DNA of 64,000 nt from Streptomyces sp. NBC_00273. Its GTDB lineage: Bacteria > Actinomycetota > Actinomycetes > Streptomycetales > Streptomycetaceae. Location: assembly GCF_036178145.1 (NCBI RefSeq), contig NZ_CP108067.1, positions 1,178,001 through 1,242,000 on the forward strand, written 5' to 3'. The first letter of the stretch is position 1. Each line of letters opens with the position of its first letter. The position numbers and the translations under genes are program-made. Under the pieces are notes generated by a model, which worked only from the letters and a program-made list of their open reading frames with translations, was not told the DNA's origin and did no database searches. Of the stretch, positions 43,433 to 51,875 are shown one piece after another.

Positions 43433-45513
43433 GCGAGTTGAAACGACCGCCGGCCTTGGCGGTCGGCCACAGGATCCAGCTTCAGGGCCAGGTCCGGGGG
43501 GTTCTCGAGGTCACCGCACAAGCGGCGGTGGTGGAGGACGCGAACGCGGGGCATCGGGTGGTCGCGCTGATCGATCTGTTCGAGGCGCCGGACTTCGAGG
43601 TCCTGTTCCAGCCGGAACGGATGCCGTTGCCGCAGGTCGGGCTGCTGGAGGCGTTCCCACCCGAGGCGGTGAAGCAGGCCCTGTGGTGGGAGGGGCACAT
43701 CCTGGAGGTCCTGCATGGAGTCGTGCCGGCTGCGGAGCACGGCACGCAGCCGCGGCCAGGCTATGGACCCGGTTCCTCGGTGACGTCGCGGGAGCGGGCG
43801 AAGGCGGCAGAGCTGGCCGCCGCCGGCCATGCTGTCGCGGCCAAGACGATCGCGAACCGGCGCCGCCGCTACCAGGCTGAGGGCCTGGTCGGGCTGGCGG
43901 ACCGCCGTCCGGTCCGCCGGCGGGCGGAGTTCGGGTCGGTTCCCGAGGCGGTGGTTGAGGCGATGCGGAAGGCGATCAAGGAGGGCGTCGACACCTCGAC
44001 GCGCAACGGGGCCTACCTGATTTGGCGGACCGGGGAGATCTTGCGGGAGGCGGGCGGCGAGGCCGAGCTGCCGGCCCGCCAGACCCTCTACCGGCTGCTG
44101 GCGAAGCTGACGAAGGGAACCCACGCGACCGGCTCGGCGGTCACCAGGCGTTCGAAGGCCCACGGGGCGAACGCGCCGTTCGGCGAGTTGACCGTGTCGG
44201 CTCCGGGCGAGGTGATGCAGATCGACTCCACCCCGCTGGATGTGATGGTCCGCCTCGACAACGGGGTGATCGGCAAGGTTGAGCTGACCGGGATGATCGA
44301 CGTCGCAACCCGCACGCTGTCGGCGGCGGTGCTGCGGCCGACGACGAAGTCGGTGGACGCGAGCGTGCTGCTGGCCCGCACCGTCACGCCCGAGCTGATG
44401 CGGCCGGGCTGGGTCGACGCGCTGAAGATGTCCCGCTCGGTGCTGCCGCACCGCAGGCTGCTGACCTTGGACGAGCGACTGGAGCACGCGGCCGCGAAGC
44501 CGGTGATCGTCCCGGAGATGATCGTCTGCGATCACGGGAAGGTGTTTATCTCCCGCAACTTCCGATCCTCCTGCCGGTTCCTGGAGATCGACTTCCAGCC
44601 TACGCACAAGGGGGCGCCCTTCCAGAAGGGCCACATCGAGAAGATGCTGGGCTCGGTGGCCTTGATGTTCGCGCAGTTCCTGCCTGGGTACACCGGCCGC
44701 AACACCGACCAGCGCGGGCGGCATCCGGAGCAGGAAAACGTGTGGTCGCTGCCCGAGCTGCAGGACCTGCTGGACGAGTGGATCATCGCCAAGTGGCAGA
44801 ACCGCCCGCACGACGGCCTGCGCGACCCCGATCATCCCGGCCGGCTGTTCACGCCGAACCAGAAGTACGCTGCCCTGGTCGAGGCATGCGGCTACGTTCC
44901 GGTCGCGCTGAGCGGGCAGGACTACGTCGAACTGCTGCCCTCAGCCTGGCGGGCGGTCAACTCCTACGGCATCCGGATCAACAACCGCACCTACGACAGT
45001 CCCGAGCTGGGGCCGATGCGTCTGAAGGACTCCGGGGTGACCGCGAAGCGGGGGCTCTGGGAGGTCCACCGGGACCCCTACGACGTCTCCTACGTCTGGG
45101 TACGCGATCACCGCGGCGACGGCGGCTGGGTGAAGGCGACCTGGAAGCACTTGAACCGGGCCCCGGTCCCCTTCGGGGACCTGGCCTGGGACCACGTCAG
45201 CCACCAGCTGCCCAAGGCCACCGAGGAAGAGCTCGCCCAGGCCGTCGCGGACCTGCTGACCCGCGCGCACGCCGGCCCCGGCCGGGCGGCGGGGAAGAAG
45301 GACAGGAAGCCCAAGACGGGGGCGGCCAAGGACGGGCGGCGGATCGCCGCCCGGACGAAGGCTTCCGCACCGACGGTCCCTGCCCCGGCGCCGGAACCGC
45401 CAGGTGACGTCGAGGACGGCCCTGACGTGCTGGACGAGGCCGAAGGCGATCTCGCCGAGGTGATCCCGCTGGGCCTGTTCAACCCGCTCGAGGACCCCTG
45501 GGGACGCTCATGA
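43429..45513 (+). CDS. tnsB: TnsB/TniA-like DDE transposase
   Basis: The 694-residue transposase has an N-terminal helical region with a HTH (AAGHAVAAKTIANRRRRYQAEG), the RNase H-like core with Asp in VMQIDSTPLDVMV, Asp in MIVCDHGKVF and Glu in QKGHIEKMLGS, and then a Mu-type beta-barrel C-terminal domain. A basic, Pro/Ala-rich tail probably contacts TnsC. It cleaves 3' ends and joins them to target. Starts inside the tnsA stop and ends inside the tnsC start (ATGA each). Confidence 0.92.
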   Translation: MSELKRPPALAVGHRIQLQGQVRGVLEVTAQAAVVEDANAGHRVVALIDLFEAPDFEVLFQPERMPLPQVGLLEAFPPEAVKQALWWEGHILEVLHGVVPAAEHGTQPRPGYGPGSSVTSRERAKAAELAAAGHAVAAKTIANRRRRYQAEGLVGLADRRPVRRRAEFGSVPEAVVEAMRKAIKEGVDTSTRNGAYLIWRTGEILREAGGEAELPARQTLYRLLAKLTKGTHATGSAVTRRSKAHGANAPFGELTVSAPGEVMQIDSTPLDVMVRLDNGVIGKVELTGMIDVATRTLSAAVLRPTTKSVDASVLLARTVTPELMRPGWVDALKMSRSVLPHRRLLTLDERLEHAAAKPVIVPEMIVCDHGKVFISRNFRSSCRFLEIDFQPTHKGAPFQKGHIEKMLGSVALMFAQFLPGYTGRNTDQRGRHPEQENVWSLPELQDLLDEWIIAKWQNRPHDGLRDPDHPGRLFTPNQKYAALVEACGYVPVALSGQDYVELLPSAWRAVNSYGIRINNRTYDSPELGPMRLKDSGVTAKRGLWEVHRDPYDVSYVWVRDHRGDGGWVKATWKHLNRAPVPFGDLAWDHVSHQLPKATEEELAQAVADLLTRAHAGPGRAAGKKDRKPKTGAAKDGRRIAARTKASAPTVPAPAPEPPGDVEDGPDVLDEAEGDLAEVIPLGLFNPLEDPWGRS

Positions 45514-46529
45514 CCGCACTGCTTGCCGACAACTCCGGAGAGGACTTCGGACGGCAGCTGACCAGCCTGCCGGGCTGGCGCGGGTTCGTCGACGCGTCCC
45601 TGGGCGAGCCCATGGCCCCGTTGACGAGGGCCGAGTACGACGCGCTGGAGGCGGAGGACCGGGACGCCTACGACGACGACCGGCTCGACCACCACGCCCG
45701 CCTTCAGGTCGTCGCCACCTCCACGGTCCGCAACACGGTGACCTGCGGCCGTCGGCTGGTCATCCTCAACCGCGGGGCCGTCAGTGCCCGCCGGGGCATG
45801 ATTGTCTCCGGGCCCGCGAACACCGGCAAGACGATCGCGCTGACCCAGCTCGGCCTGGCACACGAACTGCAGGACCGCCGCCGGCACCTCGGCCAAGGCA
45901 ACCGCATCCCGGTCATCTACATCACCGTCCCGCCGGCCGCGACACCACGCATGATCGCCGCCGAGTTCGCCCGCTTCCTGGGCCTGCCGGTCCTGCGGAG
46001 CTCGAACATCACCGACCTGACCGAGGCCGTCGTCGGCGTCTGCACCAAGGCCGGAACCGGCCTGATCCTGGTCGACGAGATCCACAACATCTCCCTGACC
46101 ACCCGCCACGGAGCCGACGCCTCAGACACCCTGAAGTACTTCTCCGAGCGCATACCGGCGACCTTCGCCTACGCGGGCATCGACATCGAGGACGGCAGCC
46201 TTCTCTCGGGCACCCGCGGCGACCAGATCGCCGCCCGCTTCACCTCGATGGCCACCCACTCCTTCCCCTACAACGCCGAATGGAAGTCGCTGGTCGCGCA
46301 GATGGAGGCCAACCTCATCCTGCACGAGCACCAGGCCCGCACCCTGACCCGGCTGGACCGCTTCCTCCACACCCGGACCAACGGCATGATCGGCACTCTC
46401 TCCCACCAGATCCGCGGGGCCGCCGTCGACGCGATCCTCAGCCGCACCGAGAAGATCACCAAGGCAGCCCTGCTGGCCGTCGACCTGGACATCGCCTCCA
46501 GCCGCAAGCGTCCGGCCGCGGCTCGGTGA
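45510..46529 (+). CDS. tnsC: TnsC/TniB-like AAA+ ATPase
   Basis: The 339-residue AAA+ protein has Walker A SGPANTGKT (about 97-105) and Walker B LILVDEIHN (about 186-194), with a sensor-type FAYAGIDIEDG strand. In Tn7-like elements the ATPase forms filaments on DNA, carries the target signal from TniQ and recruits the transposase. It shares 4-bp overlaps with tnsB and tniQ, so the four genes are made in fixed ratio. Confidence 0.92.
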   Translation: MTALLADNSGEDFGRQLTSLPGWRGFVDASLGEPMAPLTRAEYDALEAEDRDAYDDDRLDHHARLQVVATSTVRNTVTCGRRLVILNRGAVSARRGMIVSGPANTGKTIALTQLGLAHELQDRRRHLGQGNRIPVIYITVPPAATPRMIAAEFARFLGLPVLRSSNITDLTEAVVGVCTKAGTGLILVDEIHNISLTTRHGADASDTLKYFSERIPATFAYAGIDIEDGSLLSGTRGDQIAARFTSMATHSFPYNAEWKSLVAQMEANLILHEHQARTLTRLDRFLHTRTNGMIGTLSHQIRGAAVDAILSRTEKITKAALLAVDLDIASSRKRPAAAR

Positions 46530-47890
46530 ACCGGCCCGCTGGCGAAGCCCCCGTGCTCCGGCTGCCGTTCCAGGTCCGCCCCCAAAGCGGCGAAGGCCCT
46601 CGCTCGTTCATCATCCGGCTCGCCCAGGCGAACTGCCTTCCACCCGCTTACCTGCGCAAATACCTCACTCAGCCGCCCTTGCACCGCGGCACCCCGACCT
46701 GGGACCGCATCGCCGCGGTCACAGGACGCGAGCCGGCCGAGCTCCGGCAGATCCTGGAAACCGTCGAATGCACGGAGTGCGGCAAACCGATCCGGCCCCT
46801 CGTGAGCTTCGGGGTCACTCCCCGGACCTGCTCCAAGGCTTGCCGCCAGCGGCGTTACCGCAAGGGCATCCCAGCGAGCGACTGGAAGAAGGTGCCGTGC
46901 CACGTCTGCGGACAGCTGATGCGACGCCTCGGCCAGAGTCGCCGCATGTGTTCCTCCCACTGCCGCCGACTCGCCTTCCAGTTCGGCCAGCACGGTGAAC
47001 CACTGCCCAGGGCGCCGAAGGCCAGGAACAACTTCGAGCCGGCCGAGACGAACGAGCACACCGGTCTCTGCCTGGCCTGCGAAGGCCCTATGAAAGGCTC
47101 CACCAGGCGAAAGGGATGCTCGCGACGCTGCAGTTCCAAGATCGCCCACTGGACTCGCAACCCGCTGCCGACGGCCGGCTGCCGGCACTGTCAGGAACCG
47201 CTCCTTCCCAGAGCGGACGGCCAGCTCCGCGAGTGGTGCTCGAGCGAGTGCAGAACCCAGGAACGGCACGGCCAGCAATCTCCGGGCGCGGCCGCGATCC
47301 CGCCCCAGGAGGCGGAGGCCGAACTCGACCACGCTTCCTCGGAGACGCCAGAGGCCGCTGCCACCTCCGGCGGTCAGAGCTGTCGGGGCTGCGAGCGCCG
47401 CTTCCAGCCTCTCCGCTCCAACCCCTGGTGCTCTCGCCAATGCCTGCACCGTGAGCTCGTGAAACATGCTGAACTGCAAGAATGCGGGGCATGCGGACTC
47501 TCGATGGCCCACCGCAAGCCGGGCACCGGCCGCATCTGGTGCTCGAACGCATGTCGCCAAAGATCCACCCGCTGGAACGCAGAGCTTCGGGCCCGAGCGC
47601 AAATGATCAACTCCAGCGAGTCCTGGCCAGAGCCGGTACAACCCACCTGCCGATGCTGCGAACGGGTCTATCAGCCCCTCAGGCCCAACCCGTGGTGCTC
47701 GGACGACTGCTTTGACCAGGAAGTCCTCAGGCGATCCGAGCGGCAGGAATGCCGGGCCTGCGGAACATCGATGACGCACCTGAGGTCGGCTTCCACCCGC
47801 AAGTGGTGCTCGGACACCTGCCGGCAGAGGGCACTCCGCTGGCGATGGGAACTCCGCGACCGCGCGTCGATATCGACCCAACTTCACTGA
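46526..47890 (+). CDS. tniQ: TniQ-family targeting protein with eight zinc knuckles
   Basis: The 454-residue protein starts at a GTG overlapping the tnsC stop (GTGA). Residues 1-80 are the TniQ N-terminal domain (RSFIIRLAQANCLPPAYLRKYL). The rest is an array of eight C-x2-C...C-x3-C knuckles, nearly all with CS at the third Cys: Cys 82/85/102/106, 125/128/142/146, 182/185/198/202, 219/222/238/242, 286/289/302/306, 320/323/339/343, 375/378/391/395 and 409/412/428/432. Known TniQ proteins usually have far fewer. The array probably reads target DNA, by inference. Confidence 0.85.
   Translation: MNRPAGEAPVLRLPFQVRPQSGEGPRSFIIRLAQANCLPPAYLRKYLTQPPLHRGTPTWDRIAAVTGREPAELRQILETVECTECGKPIRPLVSFGVTPRTCSKACRQRRYRKGIPASDWKKVPCHVCGQLMRRLGQSRRMCSSHCRRLAFQFGQHGEPLPRAPKARNNFEPAETNEHTGLCLACEGPMKGSTRRKGCSRRCSSKIAHWTRNPLPTAGCRHCQEPLLPRADGQLREWCSSECRTQERHGQQSPGAAAIPPQEAEAELDHASSETPEAAATSGGQSCRGCERRFQPLRSNPWCSRQCLHRELVKHAELQECGACGLSMAHRKPGTGRIWCSNACRQRSTRWNAELRARAQMINSSESWPEPVQPTCRCCERVYQPLRPNPWCSDDCFDQEVLRRSERQECRACGTSMTHLRSASTRKWCSDTCRQRALRWRWELRDRASISTQLH
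47381..47866 (+). repeat. Tandem two-finger duplication within tniQ
   Basis: Knuckles 5-6 (residues 286-358) and 7-8 (375-447) form a tandem repeat with an 89-residue (267-bp) period. CERRFQPLRSNPWCS recurs as CERVYQPLRPNPWCS, and CSNACRQRSTRW recurs as CSDTCRQRALRW. The array has grown by duplicating a two-finger unit. Confidence 0.8.
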
Positions 47891-47949
47891 ACCTTTTCCA
47901 ACCTGACGGCGGTGCTGGGGTGCTGGCGGGTGTGGGCTGTACGGAACGA

Positions 47950-48007
47950 CGAAGCTCCTGGTAGGCGTGTTCTCGACCAAGATCACCCGTGTCCGCCAGG
48001 AGCTTCG
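47950..48007. repeat. Inverted repeat at an IS scar
   Basis: CGAAGCTCCTGG (47950-47961) and CCAGGAGCTTCG (47996-48007) are perfect complements, immediately before a truncated transposase start. It is probably the left subterminal structure of an IS that entered the Tn7-like element between tniQ and the cargo. Confidence 0.55.
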
Positions 48008-48008
48008 C

Positions 48009-48176
48009 GTGCTTGTCTACCCGTCCTCGATTGATCTCTTCAGCCGCACCCTGCGGTTCCTGGCCGGGCAGCTCTCCGGGCGGCAGAGGCAGATCGGGAC
48101 GCGGTGGCGACGACTGCCGGCTGGCCGTCAGGCCCTCCTGGTGCTGGCCCACTCGTCCAGCGGGCGACCGGGGAGG
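48009..48176 (+). pseudogene. Transposase N-terminal fragment
   Basis: GTG 48009 begins VLVYPSSIDLFSRTLRFLAG, then GTRWRRLPAGRQALLVLAH, the N-terminal part of a DDE_Tnp_4-type transposase whose HTH domain normally follows. The match stops near 48158, where the end of the membrane-protein gene begins. All catalytic parts are lost. Confidence 0.65.
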
Positions 48177-48184
48177 CGCGGGGC

Positions 48185-49156
48185 TCAGGAGGGGCAGTTG
48201 CCTACGGTCTTGACCGACCTCAGGTCGGCCGCGCCGAAGGTCTCGACGTCGCCGTTCGGCCGCCTGATCCGCAGCTCGCGGTCGGTCTTGGAGCTGAGGA
48301 GCGTGCCGCAGACCTTGGCGTCGTTGCCGCGCGTCACCTCGACGAGAGCCTCCTTCGGGCCCGACCGTGGCCAGAACCAGATGCACCCGATGGCCACCGT
48401 GAGCGCACCTAGGGAGCACAGGGCCAGTACCACCGCGCGGCCGAGCTGGCTCGCTGCCTGCTTCAGGCGTTCCCGCCGGTTGTGGAACCAGGTGGTCAGC
48501 AGGTGGTCGTTGCCGAGATCGACTTCTACGGGCCACCCGTACGCCGCCTTGTAGGCCGAGACGACGGCGAACGCCGCCCCGCCGACCGCGGCCGCGGTGA
48601 ACACGCCGCCGACGAGGCGGGCCCACCCGCTCAGGCCCGTGAACGCGTCCTTGCCCATCAGCACCCCTGCCAGCCCGAACAGGCCGAGCAGCGCGGTCAC
48701 CGCCGCGATCCACTTCTCCGCGGACGACCGGACCGTGCCCTCCTCCGTTGCCGTCACCTCCTGCATGGCACGCAGCGCGGGCAGCATCGAGGCGTCCGTC
48801 GCCGCGCGCACCGGCGGATCCGCGTCCGGGTCCAGCGGCATCGTGACCAGCCACCAGCTCCCGCAGGTCTTCACCGGTTCCCCGGCGTCGGCGGAGGCGT
48901 GCAGCTCTTCGCAGGCGCACTCGCAGATCCTGGTCATCCGCTCGCTGGGGGCGAGGGCCGGTTTCCGCCCGCTCTGGCCGCGGGCCACGACGGACCGGTC
49001 CACGTTCAGCTTGGTGGGGTGGCGGCAGTTCGGGCAGGGGCCCTCGATCCCCAGGATCTTGTTGTCGAACCTGGCCCGGTACACCGTCCACCCGGCCAGC
49101 TCGTCGTCCGTGACCATGTACTGCCCGTACCGGTACGGCACCGCGTCTTCCGCCAT
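48185..49156 (-). CDS. Transposon cargo: three-helix membrane protein
   Basis: About 323 residues starting MAEDAVPYRYG. The N-terminal part (to about 140) is soluble, with cysteine motifs GPCPNCRH and ICECACEELH that may bind zinc. Membrane segments follow at about 150-170, 178-200 and 237-260, with a KEALVEVTRGNDAK C-terminal domain. Function unknown. It is divergent from the subtilase gene and the two make up the cargo, so they may work together. The start is uncertain; an ATG at 49273 would add 39 residues and enter the subtilase start region. Confidence 0.6.
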   Translation of the reverse strand: MAEDAVPYRYGQYMVTDDELAGWTVYRARFDNKILGIEGPCPNCRHPTKLNVDRSVVARGQSGRKPALAPSERMTRICECACEELHASADAGEPVKTCGSWWLVTMPLDPDADPPVRAATDASMLPALRAMQEVTATEEGTVRSSAEKWIAAVTALLGLFGLAGVLMGKDAFTGLSGWARLVGGVFTAAAVGGAAFAVVSAYKAAYGWPVEVDLGNDHLLTTWFHNRRERLKQAASQLGRAVVLALCSLGALTVAIGCIWFWPRSGPKEALVEVTRGNDAKVCGTLLSSKTDRELRIRRPNGDVETFGAADLRSVKTVGNCPS

Positions 49157-49271
49157 GGCACCAGGTTCCGGGAATCCGCGGGGACCCGCCCGGGCATGCA
49201 GCCAGCTGGCGTAGTCCGCACGCCCCGCGCTCGCGGCGAACCTACGCTGCTCGCAGAAGAGGAGGGCACCC

Positions 49272-50357
49272 ATGTGCGAGGACTGGGCGGGCTACTCGAC
49301 CGTGGTTGGGCCACGGTGGGAGATCGAATGGCTCATCGGGCGCTGGGAGACACTGCGAACACCGGACCGGCTCCGCATCGAGCGGCCAACGATGGTGAGG
49401 TTCCACGACGTCCACCGGGAGGCAGCCCATCGCTTCGAGGACGAGTGGAGCCCGGCCATCGCCGTCGCGCACCACCATCCCGGCCTCGGTATGCGCGCGA
49501 CGGCGCAGTTGCAGGCCGAGCTCATGCGGGGCCCCCGCGGGCGGTCTGCCTTCTGGGACGCACACCCCTACCACGAAGGGCCTCACCTGCTGTGGGAGCC
49601 GGGCTATCGGTTCCGCTCCGCTCAGCAGGGAGTCGCCGGCATCCCTGACGACGCCTTCGACGCGGACGAGCTGGACGCGCTCGTACAAAGCGCACCAGCG
49701 GTGCCGAGCGGGCCAACCGCGAACGGCCACCGCGTCGCGGTGCTGGATACCGGTGTCCGCGGTGCCGCCCACGACATGATCGACTTCATCAACTGCCACG
49801 ACGTGGGGATCACGACAACGCCAGCGGCAGACCCGCACGGACACGGCACGGCGGTCGCCGCGGTCATCACAGCCGTCCGGAGCAGCGCCGACATCCACCC
49901 GTTGCGCGTGCTCCGCGAGGACAACCAGGGCGAGTCGTACGAAGTGCTGGCCGGCCTTGTATACACACTGTGGTCAGGCGAGTACGACCTGGTCAACGCC
50001 AGTCTGACCACCGACGTGTCGGGACAGTGCGCCACCTCGCTGGGCAGAAGCGTCGACTACCTGCTGAGCTACTGCTCCGCGGAGGTGGCACCGCCCGTGC
50101 TGGTAGCCGCCGCAGGGAACTGGGGTTCGGCGCAGACGTCCGGATACCCGGCCTGCCTCCCGGACGCGGTCGTCGCCCTCGCGACGGACGACACGGGCGC
50201 GCGTGCCTCGTACAACTGCACACCGCCCCCGGGAGCGATCATGGAGGAGGCCTACGGAGGCAGCGACGCCCAGCCGCTCGGCACCCTCCCCGACGGGACC
50301 CGCTTGTTCGGCACTTCCTTTGCGGCCGCCGCCGTCTCGGGCGCCTACCTCCCCTGA
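49272..50357 (+). CDS. Transposon cargo: cytoplasmic S8 (subtilisin-like) protease
   Basis: The 361-residue protein has a complete subtilase triad: Asp in VAVLDTGV, His in DPHGHGTAVAAVI, the oxyanion Asn in AAAGNWG, and Ser in LFGTSFAAAAVSG. About 150 N-terminal residues of unknown fold precede the peptidase. No signal peptide is visible, unlike secreted subtilases, so it probably works inside the cell. GAGG(AGG) lies about 7 bp before the ATG. Cytoplasmic subtilases occur in predicted bacterial conflict systems; an immunity role with the neighbouring membrane protein is inferred. Confidence 0.82.
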   Translation: MCEDWAGYSTVVGPRWEIEWLIGRWETLRTPDRLRIERPTMVRFHDVHREAAHRFEDEWSPAIAVAHHHPGLGMRATAQLQAELMRGPRGRSAFWDAHPYHEGPHLLWEPGYRFRSAQQGVAGIPDDAFDADELDALVQSAPAVPSGPTANGHRVAVLDTGVRGAAHDMIDFINCHDVGITTTPAADPHGHGTAVAAVITAVRSSADIHPLRVLREDNQGESYEVLAGLVYTLWSGEYDLVNASLTTDVSGQCATSLGRSVDYLLSYCSAEVAPPVLVAAAGNWGSAQTSGYPACLPDAVVALATDDTGARASYNCTPPPGAIMEEAYGGSDAQPLGTLPDGTRLFGTSFAAAAVSGAYLP

Positions 50358-50426
50358 CGCCCAGGGGCCCGTGATGATCCAGATGATGGCCACGGTGCGG
50401 GTGTCCTGACACAAACTACGCAGTGA

Positions 50427-50500
50427 CCCATCTTCGCTGACACAAACAGCCGGTGGTTCAACTTCGATGGCAAAGCGCCCACCTTCACTGTCACGGGTCA
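50427..50500 (-). repeat. Right terminal inverted repeat
   Basis: Read inward from 50500 it begins TGACCCGTGACAGTGAAGG and aligns to the left end over 74 bp without gaps. Repeated units include TTGCCATCGAAGTTGAACC and TTGTGTCAGCGAAGATGGG. A further partial unit (TTTGTGTCAGGACACCC) lies inward at about 50398-50414, so the right end has more putative TnsB sites than the left. Confidence 0.88.
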
Positions 50501-50540
50501 GGGCCGCCACCAACGACAAGGTGACGGCCCCCACGTGGCA

Positions 50541-50616
50541 GGTGCAACACACCCCTATGTTGCGCCCCTGAGCTGCACAAACACCGGCAACGGTCGGCCT
50601 GGTTCCGTGTTGCACC
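50541..50616. repeat. 10-bp inverted repeat beside the transposon
   Basis: GGTGCAACAC (50541-50550) and GTGTTGCACC (50607-50616) are perfect complements 56 bp apart, in the 190-bp gene-free stretch between the transposon and the helicase fragment. A related TGTTGCGCCCC lies between them. Possible operator or attachment remnant; nothing else is seen in this gap. Confidence 0.4.
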
Positions 50617-50693
50617 CCGCCGTGCACCAGGGAAGGGGAAGGCCCCAGGCATGACGCCCGGGGCCTCGGATTCAGGACCGGCCCAGGGAGCGG

Positions 50694-51419
50694 TCATGCC
50701 CAGTCGAGGCCCAGCTCCCGCAGGGCGTCCAGTTGCTCCTGGGTGAGTTTGTCGCGTCGGGTCTTGGTGTTGGAGATCCATACGCCCAGCTTCACGACGA
50801 CCGGCTCCGCTTCGCCGTCGACAGTGATCTCCTCCCCGTGGGCCCTGGGGACCGGTCGGTGGGCGCCTTCCCGTTCCACCCACTGGGTGAGGGCTTCCAG
50901 GCCCCGCTGGAAAGCCTGTTGTGCCTTGCTCGGGCCCTTCGCCCCGCGGCTGGCCGCAGGGGCCGGAGGCGGCGCCTGGGCTGGTTGCACGCCGAGCGCG
51001 GTTAGCCGTGCCTGCTGCTCGGGCAGCAGCCGCGCCCAGATGGCCGGCTGCTTCTGCTGTTGGAGCCAATTGCCGACGTCGTCGCCGTCCATGAGTACGC
51101 CGGGTGCGATGTCGGGCAGCTGGCCGTCGGCGTCGATCAGGTCCGCCAGCACGCGGTAGTGGCGCTGCCAGTCGAGCGGCCACGGGCAGTCCCAGTCCTC
51201 GTCGATCGCGGTGAGCTGCGCCGCGCGTTCCGCGACCCGGTCCGGGTCCTTGCCCAGGCCGTTCTTCGCGCCCTTCCTGCGGAGGTTGGCCATGTGCTGC
51301 CCGATGGGCACCATCTCGTCGCCTTCGCCCCATACCGCGCCCTGTCGGGGTGCGAGGTGCCCGGTGACACGATGGTAGGAGCGGAGCGCGGCGAGCTTGG
51401 CCTCCCATGCCTCTTCTGC
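50694..51419 (-). pseudogene. C-terminal fragment of a helicase with HA domains
   Basis: The frame reads AWEAKLAALRSYHRVTGHLAP, then DCPWPLDWQRHYRVLADLI and GNWLQQQKQPAIWARLLPEQQARL, the repeated helicase-associated (HA) domains of large Streptomyces SNF2/DEAD-like helicases found on plasmids and chromosome ends. The motor domains are absent. The frame is open only to 51464 and has no start before 51314. The upstream edge abuts the excisionase fragment head to head, marking a recombination junction near 51420-51440. Confidence 0.65.
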
Positions 51420-51691
51420 AGGAGGACGCGAACCGCGGTCCCTCGATCGCGATCCGTAGGCAGATTACCGATGGCGCGATCCCTGCTGTCCGGGTCGGCG
51501 GCAATCTGAAGATTCACGAGTCGGACCTGCCGCCGCTGGCCATGCCGGTCATCCCTTCCCGCCCCGACAAGCAGGTACAGGAACAGGTCACAGACGACCT
51601 CAATGCATTGGTTGCGAATCTCGTCGCGAGCTGGCCGGAACTCCCCATGGAGCGCAGGGTCGAGCTCGGCCGTCTCTTGGCGACCCCCTGA
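51407..51691 (+). pseudogene. Excisionase-like HTH protein, N-terminus lost
   Basis: IRRQITDGAIPAVRVGGNLK and IHESDL is the recognition half of a MerR/excisionase-type HTH. The first helix of the domain (the AAEFLGV-HPNT-type half) is missing and replaced by unrelated sequence from the junction. A 60-residue tail follows (VTDDLNALVANLVASWPELP). ORF remains open, so a truncated product is possible, but it is probably non-functional. Confidence 0.6.
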
Positions 51692-51703
51692 CCTGCGATG
51701 AGG

Positions 51704-51865
51704 TCAGCGCAGGCCGTCTGAGTCGTCGTGCTCTTCGCCGACCGGGAGTGGCCGACGATCACCCCCCGGGTCCTCGCTGTAGATGACTGTGGAGACCGCG
51801 CCGTCGTAGGCATCGCCGAGGCCGTTGCCGCTTGTGCCGAGCATGTTCTCCCAGTCGAATCCCAT
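51704..51865 (-). CDS. Small acidic protein
   Basis: A possible 53-residue protein, MGFDWENMLGTSGNGLGDAYD onward, acidic and lacking cysteine or membrane segments. It looks like a real product rather than a shadow because composition is not arginine/proline-rich. No family recognised. It lies 13 bp from the convergent excisionase remnant. Confidence 0.45.
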   Translation of the reverse strand: MGFDWENMLGTSGNGLGDAYDGAVSTVIYSEDPGGDRRPLPVGEEHDDSDGLR

Positions 51866-51875
51866 GCCTACGAGC

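Larger units (their letters stand above)
42578..50500 (+). mobile_element. Complete Tn7-like transposon
   Basis: A 7.9-kb element with termini beginning TGACC(T/C)GTGACAG and flanked by the 5-bp direct repeat GGGCC (42573-42577 and 50501-50505), the duplication length of Tn7-type elements. It carries the tnsA-tnsB-tnsC-tniQ module joined by 4-bp overlaps, an IS scar, and two cargo genes (membrane protein and subtilase). It lies 26 bp beyond the SIR2 stop. No CRISPR array or Cas gene is present, so targeting is not of the CAST type. Confidence 0.9.

Noticed and set aside
42578..50500. CRISPR-associated transposon (CAST)
   Set aside because: No Cas genes, no repeat-spacer array, and a full TnsA plus long TniQ are present.
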